A stretch of DNA of 11,982 nt from an uncultured Lachnospiraceae bacterium. Its GTDB lineage: Bacteria; Bacillota; Clostridia; Lachnospirales; Lachnospiraceae. The stretch spans positions 1 to 11,982 of the forward strand of contig CAMNGO010000050.1 of the NCBI GenBank assembly GCA_946538445.1. The letters are read 5' to 3'. Positions 6,772 to 11,982 of the stretch are shown one piece after another (position 1 is the stretch's first letter; each line of letters opens with the position of its first letter). Below the pieces are notes generated by a model. It made no database searches, was not told the origin of the DNA, and worked only from the letters and a program-made list of their open reading frames with translations. The translations under genes were made by a program, and so were the position numbers.

Positions 6772-6806
6772 GAATAATCCTCCTTAATATCCCTTTGTGT
6801 TTTTCA

Positions 6807-7376
6807 TTATAATTCATCCTTTTTCACTCGGAAAAAGGTATGTTTATTGGTTTTGTAGGTCTTCTCCCTGTCTATGAGGAAAGGCAGATCCTCAAGATAG
6901 GGGAAATCCGTTGCCAGATCCGACTCCACGATTATGAGGGTATCCTCATGAAGTAACGATGGATGATCCTTCAGCGAGAAAAGCACATCTTTTTCAAGCA
7001 GCTTTCCGTAGGGTGGATCCATGAAGATGATATCAAAAGGAACCCCCTTAAGATTCAGATGGGAAATAGCACTTAATGCATCTCTTCCCAGCAACTCAGC
7101 ATCCTTCTCCAGCTTCGTGTGGGCCAGATTCTCCCGGATGCAGGTCAAAGCCTTCCGGTTGTTCTCCACGAACACGGCCCGGTCTGCTCCTCTGCTCAAT
7201 GCCTCGATACCAATGGCACCACTGCCGGCAAACAGATCCAGAAAACTGCTTCCTTCCACTTCAAAAGACAGCATGTTAAACAGGGTCTCTTTAATGCGGT
7301 CCGTGGTGGGTCTGGTCTGATCCCCCGGCAGGGTTTTAAGCTGCAAACGTCTGGCCTTTCCGGCGATAACTCTCAT
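6807..7376 (-). CDS. rsmD: 16S rRNA (guanine966-N2)-methyltransferase
   Basis: A 189-residue SAM-dependent methyltransferase that modifies G966 of 16S rRNA in the small subunit. The diagnostic start MRVIAGKARRLQL leads into RPTTDRIKETLFNML (22-36), a stretch typical of RsmD. SAM motif I is LDLFAGSGAIGIEAL (46-60). The catalytic N-methylation motif is DPPYGK (120-125). Length is normal for the family. The ATG at 7376 has a GGGAG site close upstream, and a near-consensus promoter lies 40-68 bases before it. In many clostridia coaD follows rsmD. Here the coiled-coil gene follows directly, so coaD is absent from this locus. Confidence 0.95.
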   Translation of the reverse strand: MRVIAGKARRLQLKTLPGDQTRPTTDRIKETLFNMLSFEVEGSSFLDLFAGSGAIGIEALSRGADRAVFVENNRKALTCIRENLAHTKLEKDAELLGRDALSAISHLNLKGVPFDIIFMDPPYGKLLEKDVLFSLKDHPSLLHEDTLIIVESDLATDFPYLEDLPFLIDREKTYKTNKHTFFRVKKDEL

Positions 7377-7415
7377 GGTACTCCCATCCTAATGTGTTAA
7401 TATTTCAATATGTAT

Positions 7416-7444
7416 ATTGTAAAAATATATCATAAGAATGTCAA
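7416..7444 (-). promoter_or_regulatory. SigA promoter for rsmD and the coiled-coil gene
   Basis: On the minus strand TTGACA (7444-7439), a 17-base spacer and TACAAT (7421-7416) match the consensus at 11 of 12 positions. It lies in the 75-bp gap after the recG stop. No terminator was seen there, so recG readthrough may add to transcription. Confidence 0.85.
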
Positions 7445-7451
7445 GTTGAAA

Positions 7452-9473
7452 CTAGATGTTCTGTGCATAATTGAGTTGTTCTTTCATGGTGTCTCTCTGA
7501 ACCTGACTAAGGTCAAATCCTTCATTTTTCAGATGGGTTACGGACTCGGATGCCATCTTGAGGATATCTGCGTTGGAATAGATATCTCCAAGGGCAAAAC
7601 TCATGGTTCCGCTTTGTCTTGTTCCGAAAAATTCACCGGGACCCCTCTGCTTAAGATCTTCGTTCGCAATCTCAAAACCATCGTTGGAATGACCGATGAT
7701 GGACAGCCTGTCCATGACTTCTTTCTGTTCTGAAGCAGACAGGAAGATACAGTAGGACTGAGCACTACCCCTTCCTACTCTTCCTCTTAACTGATGGAGC
7801 TGAGCAAGCCCAAACCTTTCGGCATTCTCTATGAGCATGACTGTGGCATTGGGATTATCGATCCCGACTTCGATCACCGTGGTTGAGACTAGGACCTGAA
7901 TCCGGCCCCGGTTGAAACGATCCATGATCTCATTCTTTTCCTTTGCGTCCATCTTTCCATGCAGGGATTCAATATGAACAGAGGGTGGAAAATAAGCAGA
8001 AAGAGTCCTGCTGTATTCCAGAACATTTTCCACGTCCAGGGATTCACTTTCTTCAATCATGGGACAGATAATATAAGCCTGGTGTCCTTTTTCAACCTCT
8101 TTCCGGATAAAGCTCCAGGAAGTCTGACGCTGTCTGGGGTTGACGAGGGCATTCTTTACAGGCAGTCTTGATGCAGGCATGTCCTTGATGATACTGACAT
8201 CCAGGTCTCTGTACAGTATGATGCCGAGAGTCCGGGGAATGGGAGTGGCGCTCATGACAAGGACATGGGGTTCCATCCCCTTTTTCATCAGGGCATCCCG
8301 CTGCTTCACTCCAAACCGGTGCTGTTCATCCGTGATGACCAGAGCGATATTTTTATAGTATACCCCTTCCTGGATCAGCGCATGAGTACCGATGATCATC
8401 TGATACTCACCGGAGGCACATTTTTCCTTTGCCTCCTTCTTTTCCGAAGCCTTCATGGATCCCATCAGGAGTCCCACATTCACCCCAAGATCGCCAAATG
8501 TTTTGCAGAAGTTTTCGTAATGCTGCTGGGCAAGGACTTCCGTGGGAGCCATAAAAACAGCCTGATATCCATTTGTTACCACAGCGTACATGGCTATCAT
8601 GGCAATCATGGTTTTTCCACAGCCTACATCACCCTGCACCAGGCGGTTCATGGTCATGGTGCCTGCCAGATCATTACGTATATCAGTCAGGGCATTTTTC
8701 TGCCCCTCCGTCAGTTGATAAGGAAGACTTCCGATGAACTTCCTGACCTTTTCATTCCATGAGATCAAAAAATGATTCAGACTATGATCTTCCCGCTCTT
8801 TGACAAGTTCCAGGGCAGCAAAGAAACGGAAAAACTCATCAAAGATAATCCTTTTTTTGGCCTCTTTAAGCCGGGAACCTGAACTGGGGAAATGAATCTC
8901 GAAAAGGGCGGATTCTTCCTCCATCAGATCCCAGTAGTTTCTTACGGTATCCGGAAGATATTCATCCGGCCGGTAGGATTGAAAGACGAGCTTCATGGTC
9001 TTTTGTAATGTCTTGTTGGATAGGCCTGCCGTCAGAGGATAAACCGGCTGAAAATGTTCTGTTTTTTCCATGTATTTTGTCAGGGACATATACTCCGGCT
9101 GTTCCATCATGAGACGGCCCTCTTTAAAGATCACTGTTCCGGTAAAGACGTATCTTTCTCCCTGGACCAGGGAATTGCGAAGATATGGCATGTTAAACCA
9201 TCGTAGAAAGAGCTGTCCGGTCTGATCCGCCACCAGGCAGGTACATACTTTTCTCTTCCCGTGACTTCTAAGATGAACCGGAGAGGACAGTTCTGCGTAC
9301 ACGGAACAACGTACACCCGTCCGGATGTCACAGATATCGATAGGTTCTCCATAGGTTATATAACATCTGGGATAATGGTGAACCAGGTCATCCGTAGTTT
9401 CAATATGAAGCCTTTTCAGCAGCTTTTCCGTTTTGTCGCCGACTCCTTTTATCGATCTTACACTCTCAGACAC
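7452..9473 (-). CDS. recG: ATP-dependent DNA helicase RecG
   Basis: A superfamily 2 helicase of 673 residues, near the usual length, that reverses stalled replication forks and moves branched DNA junctions. An N-terminal helix-hairpin-like segment (SIKGVGDKTEKLLKRL, 7-22) is followed by the OB-fold wedge domain (about 50-140). The motor carries Walker A GDVGCGKT (281-288), motif II DEQHRFGVKQR (382-392, DEQH box), SATPIPRT (408-415) and motif VI QLRGRVGRG. The RecG-specific ending RGPGEFFGTRQSG is present. The start is GTG at 9473, with AAAGGAA 8 bases upstream. An in-frame stop lies just above it, so no earlier start exists. A terminator separates it from the FakA-like gene. I could not find a convincing own promoter in the roughly 50 bases between. 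Confidence 0.97.
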   Translation of the reverse strand: MSESVRSIKGVGDKTEKLLKRLHIETTDDLVHHYPRCYITYGEPIDICDIRTGVRCSVYAELSSPVHLRSHGKRKVCTCLVADQTGQLFLRWFNMPYLRNSLVQGERYVFTGTVIFKEGRLMMEQPEYMSLTKYMEKTEHFQPVYPLTAGLSNKTLQKTMKLVFQSYRPDEYLPDTVRNYWDLMEEESALFEIHFPSSGSRLKEAKKRIIFDEFFRFFAALELVKEREDHSLNHFLISWNEKVRKFIGSLPYQLTEGQKNALTDIRNDLAGTMTMNRLVQGDVGCGKTMIAMIAMYAVVTNGYQAVFMAPTEVLAQQHYENFCKTFGDLGVNVGLLMGSMKASEKKEAKEKCASGEYQMIIGTHALIQEGVYYKNIALVITDEQHRFGVKQRDALMKKGMEPHVLVMSATPIPRTLGIILYRDLDVSIIKDMPASRLPVKNALVNPRQRQTSWSFIRKEVEKGHQAYIICPMIEESESLDVENVLEYSRTLSAYFPPSVHIESLHGKMDAKEKNEIMDRFNRGRIQVLVSTTVIEVGIDNPNATVMLIENAERFGLAQLHQLRGRVGRGSAQSYCIFLSASEQKEVMDRLSIIGHSNDGFEIANEDLKQRGPGEFFGTRQSGTMSFALGDIYSNADILKMASESVTHLKNEGFDLSQVQRDTMKEQLNYAQNI

Positions 9474-9524
9474 GCTTACTTCCTTTCATTTACATGTATT
9501 AATCAGGCAGATTTACGGATATGG

Positions 9525-9551
9525 AAAAAAGCCGGTTTATGACCGGCTTTT
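9525..9551 (-). terminator. Terminator after the FakA-like gene
   Basis: A 10-bp perfect stem, AAAAGCCGGT (9527-9536) with ACCGGCTTTT (9542-9551), has a 5-base loop and is followed on the minus strand by Ts. It starts 15 bases after the FakA-like stop and lies ahead of recG. Both strands carry T-runs, so it could act in both directions. Confidence 0.88.
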
Positions 9552-9566
9552 CATCTTTGTCATTAT

Positions 9567-11276
9567 TTACTCTACAGAAAGCATGTAATAATAAACCGGC
9601 TGTCCTCCCATCTGGACCTCCACGTCAAGATCCGGGAAAGCCTCCTCGATCATCTCTTCCAGTTCTTCTACATCTTCCTCTGAGATATCTCTACCGTAAT
9701 ATACGGAAATCAGTTCAGATTCTTCTTCATCAACCATCACCTTGAGCAACTCGATGGTAGTGGCATTGATTTCTTTACCTACTGCCTGGATACCATTGTC
9801 ATCAAGTCCCATGATATCACCGTCATGAATCACTTTGCCGTCAATGGTTGTATCTCTGACAGCATAGGTTACCTGTCCACTTGAGATCATGGAGATTGCT
9901 TCTTCCATAGCTTCAATATTCTCATCAACGGAAGCCTCCGGCATATAAGCAATCATAGCTGAAATCCCTTGAGGGATGGTCTTGGTAGGCAGAACGACGA
10001 TCCTCTTCTCTGTCACCAGATCTCTGGCCTGCTCTGCAGCAAGTATGATATTTTTATTGTTCGGGAATACAAAAATAGTATCTGCATTGACACGGTCGAT
10101 GGCATTGATCACATCCTCCGTGCTGGGATTCATGGTCTGACCGCCCTCGATCAGGCAGTCGATGCCAAGACCCTTGAAGATCTCTGTCAGGCCTTCCCCG
10201 ATGGAGACTGCGATAAAGCCGACATCTTTCTTAGGATTGGCGGCTTCTTCCGCCTTCCTTGCTTCCTCTTCTTCCTTCTTCTCCTGAATTCTCTGCTCGG
10301 CAGCCACTCTTTCTGCATCCTTGATCAGTTTTTCACGGTGCTCAAGACGCATATTATCAATCTTCATATTAGAGAGAGATCCGTAGGTCAGAGCCTCCTC
10401 GAAGGCCTTACCGGGATGATTGGTGTGTACATGCACCTTACAGATATCCTCATCTGCCACACATACCAGAGAATCCCCGATGCTTAAGAGGTATTTCTTG
10501 AAATCCTTCTCTACCTGGGCTGACATAGGCTTGTTCAGCATGATGATGAACTCTGTACAGTACCCGAATTTTATCTCTGCATCTGCATCTTCCAGCTCTT
10601 TGGAAGAAAGGATCGGACCGCTTGTACCGGAATCCGGTAATACGATCTCCGTAGCTTTTCCGGTGAGGGCGTCCAGGCATCCCTGAAGTACCTCCATAAG
10701 TCCCTGACCGCCGGAATCCACCACTCCTGCTTCCTTTAACGGGGGAAGCATATCCGGAGTCTTGGAAAGGACTTCGTAACCATACTCTACGATCTCCGTC
10801 CCATACTGGATCAAGGACAGATCATCTGCCAGCAGCTCTTCCGCTTTCTGTGCGACACCCTTTGCAACAGTGAGGATTGTGCCTTCCTTGGGCATCATAA
10901 CAGCTTTATAAGCTGTCTCCACTGCCCTGGCAAAACCTGCTGCCAGGTCTTCTTTTTCCAGCTCCTTTTTCTTGGAGATGGCCTTGGTAAATCCACGAAA
11001 CAGCTGGGATAAAATAACACCGGAATTACCACGTGCGCCCCGAAGGGAGCCGCTGCTGATCGCTTTACACAAAGACTCGATTGTGGGATCTGTGATCTTC
11101 TTCACTTCATTTGCTGCTGAGATAATGGTCATGGACATATTTGTGCCCGTATCTCCATCCGGTACCGGAAAAACATTCAGCTCGTTGATATATTCCTTCT
11201 GGGCATTAATCCGGTTGGCACCGGATAAAAAAGCTTTCTGAAACAGTACAGCATCTATACTATGGATCTCATTCAT
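9567..11276 (-). CDS. fakA: DAK2-domain protein, YloV/FakA-like fatty acid kinase subunit
   Basis: A 569-residue cytosolic protein. The N-terminal DhaL/DAK2 kinase domain (about 1-205) shows NVFPVPDGDTGTNM (34-47), whose aspartates bind Mg-ATP, then LRGARGNSGVILSQLFRGF (78-96) and DSGGQGLMEVLQG (187-199). A middle domain follows. A charged linker of Glu/Lys/Ala at about 333-349 leads to the C-terminal domain, ending VQMGGQPVYYYMLSVE. In Firmicutes FakA phosphorylates fatty acids held by a FakB (DegV-family) partner and feeds phospholipid synthesis. No FakB gene is in the window. The ATG at 11276 has GGAGG 7 bases upstream and lies 25 bp after the Asp23-family gene, the standard yloU-yloV pair. 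The biochemical role is assigned by family only. Confidence 0.9.
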   Translation of the reverse strand: MNEIHSIDAVLFQKAFLSGANRINAQKEYINELNVFPVPDGDTGTNMSMTIISAANEVKKITDPTIESLCKAISSGSLRGARGNSGVILSQLFRGFTKAISKKKELEKEDLAAGFARAVETAYKAVMMPKEGTILTVAKGVAQKAEELLADDLSLIQYGTEIVEYGYEVLSKTPDMLPPLKEAGVVDSGGQGLMEVLQGCLDALTGKATEIVLPDSGTSGPILSSKELEDADAEIKFGYCTEFIIMLNKPMSAQVEKDFKKYLLSIGDSLVCVADEDICKVHVHTNHPGKAFEEALTYGSLSNMKIDNMRLEHREKLIKDAERVAAEQRIQEKKEEEEARKAEEAANPKKDVGFIAVSIGEGLTEIFKGLGIDCLIEGGQTMNPSTEDVINAIDRVNADTIFVFPNNKNIILAAEQARDLVTEKRIVVLPTKTIPQGISAMIAYMPEASVDENIEAMEEAISMISSGQVTYAVRDTTIDGKVIHDGDIMGLDDNGIQAVGKEINATTIELLKVMVDEEESELISVYYGRDISEEDVEELEEMIEEAFPDLDVEVQMGGQPVYYYMLSVE

Positions 11277-11301
11277 GACTTATCCTCCTTCATCAAAATC
11301 A

Positions 11302-11658
11302 TCAGTCCACAATACGGACGCCTTCTACATATACATTGACTTTTTCAACGGTCATACCGGTGAAAGTTTCCAGACGGTATTTTACATTTTCAATCAGGTT
11401 GTGAGTTACGGCAGCGATGGACACACCATAAACCACAATAATATGAAAATCTATCCTGATCTTATTATCTACGATATCAACATGGACTCCTTTGCTGATA
11501 TTGTCTCTCTTTAAAAGACTTACCAGCCCGTCCTTCATATTAACAGAAGCCATGCCGACAATTCCAAAACACTCTACAGCATTGATACCGGCATAAGTAG
11601 CGATAACTTCTTCATCGATAACAACATTGCCCAAATCTGTCTGCATTTGTCCTCTCAT
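11302..11658 (-). CDS. Asp23/Gls24 family envelope-related protein (YloU-like)
   Basis: A 118-residue protein of the Asp23/Gls24 family. It shows the family layout: LGNVVIDEEVIATYAG (9-24), then AVECFGIVGMAS (27-38), a short Lys-rich region (LLKRDNISKG), the beta strands VHVDIVDNKIRIDFHIIVVYG and the ending VEKVNVYVEGVRIVD. Members are linked to envelope stress and membrane-bound complexes, but the exact role of YloU is not settled. There is no membrane segment or signal peptide here. The ATG at 11658 has GGAGG 7 bases upstream. A second ATG four codons later is also possible. The FakA-like gene follows in 25 bp, so the two are co-transcribed from the promoter near 11685-11713. Confidence 0.9.
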   Translation of the reverse strand: MRGQMQTDLGNVVIDEEVIATYAGINAVECFGIVGMASVNMKDGLVSLLKRDNISKGVHVDIVDNKIRIDFHIIVVYGVSIAAVTHNLIENVKYRLETFTGMTVEKVNVYVEGVRIVD

Positions 11659-11684
11659 ATCTGTTCCTCCATTTTTTTGCTTAT

Positions 11685-11713
11685 AGTATAACCTTTTTCC
11701 GGGAAAAAGAAAA
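11685..11713 (-). promoter_or_regulatory. Likely promoter of the Asp23-FakA unit with a palindrome in its spacer
   Basis: On the minus strand TATACT (11690-11685) is a good -10 box. The -35 box, TTTTCT (11713-11708), is weak at a 17-base distance. A near-perfect palindrome, CTTTTTCC-G-GGAAAAAG (11693-11709), occupies the spacer. It follows the rpmB terminator, so the unit needs its own start here. Confidence 0.5.
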
Positions 11714-11743
11714 TATAAATCTTTCTATAACTCTGATAAAACG

Positions 11744-11770
11744 AAAAAAGAGGGAATCACAGATTCCCTC
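11744..11770 (-). terminator. Terminator of rpmB
   Basis: A 9-bp perfect stem, GAGGGAATC (11750-11758) with GATTCCCTC (11762-11770), has a 3-base loop and is followed on the minus strand by six Ts (11749-11744). It lies about 50 bases past the rpmB stop. Confidence 0.9.
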
Positions 11771-11820
11771 ATAATAATCGTCCGCATTATAATCTGCAGT
11801 GATTCCAATTGGACTAAAGA

Positions 11821-11982
11821 CTATGCACGCTCCACTTTGCCGGATCTTAAACAAGCAGTACAGACATACATCTTCTTAGCAGCTCCGTTCACTTTCACCT
11901 TAACAGACTTAATGTTGGATTTCCACATCTTGTTAGATCTTCTATGTGAATGACTCACTTTAATTCCGAAATGAGCACCTTT
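11821..11982 (-). CDS. rpmB: 50S ribosomal protein L28, 5' end cut off by the window edge
   Basis: The last 53 residues are visible, starting KGAHFGIKVSHSHRRSNK and ending RSGKVERA. L28 is a large-subunit ribosomal protein. The SHSHRRSNKMWKSN run and the VCTACLRSGKV ending are typical. Clostridial L28 usually begins MAKCAICxK, so about 8 residues, including the N-terminal CxxC, lie outside the window. The visible CTAC pair could complete a zinc site. The gene ends in its own terminator, so it is monocistronic at this side. Confidence 0.96.
   Translation of the reverse strand, partial: KGAHFGIKVSHSHRRSNKMWKSNIKSVKVKVNGAAKKMYVCTACLRSGKVERA

Noticed and set aside
9474..9524. Own promoter for recG
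   Set aside because: The best -10-like hexamers (TAATAC, TGTAAA) match poorly and have no -35 partner at 16-18 bases.
9969..10487. Open frame on the plus strand inside the FakA-like gene
   Set aside because: It is antisense to a well-supported gene and matches no family I recognise.

Overview
The window looks like a chromosomal segment of a low-to-mid GC Clostridia species, most likely a member of the Lachnospiraceae. This rests on the L32 protein (an N-terminus beginning MAICPKNKSSKGRR and a CxxC/CxxC zinc site), on the run rpmB, Asp23/YloU, DAK2/YloV (FakA-like), recG, rsmD, and on strong GGAGG ribosome binding sites with SigA-type promoters. I could not run any search, so the taxon is an inference. 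No tRNA, rRNA, CRISPR array, insertion sequence or phage gene was seen. No gene-free stretch is longer than about 150 bases.

All genes but one are on the minus strand, so the window reads from right to left. Right part (about 11982 to 7450): the 3' end of rpmB (L28) with its terminator; then an Asp23/Gls24 protein and a FakA-like DAK2 protein as a two-gene unit ending at a strong terminator; then recG. Centre (7444 to 5250): a consensus promoter drives rsmD and a coiled-coil protein. A second, perfect consensus promoter lies before a DUF177/YceD protein and rpmF (L32). The coiled-coil protein resembles mycobacterial SepIVA, including its position next to DUF177. A shared hairpin closes this part and the convergent ion-channel gene.

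Left part (5250 to 1): a six-helix voltage-gated potassium channel with a TrkA_C-like tail is the only plus-strand gene. It is divergent from an amylosucrase-fructokinase pair. The amylosucrase-like GH13 enzyme keeps all catalytic residues and the sucrose-pocket Asp/Arg pair, and carries a lysine-rich tail of 11-residue repeats. With the fructokinase 31 bp downstream, the pair forms a plausible intracellular route from sucrose to alpha-glucan plus fructose 6-phosphate. A long terminator hairpin follows, then the 5' part of a domain-permuted GH3 beta-glucosidase that runs off the left edge.

The points most worth a second look are the SepIVA-like protein, the amylosucrase-fructokinase pair with its repeat tail, the channel fused to a lone TrkA_C-like domain, and possible operators in the promoter regions near 4140-4209 and 11693-11709.
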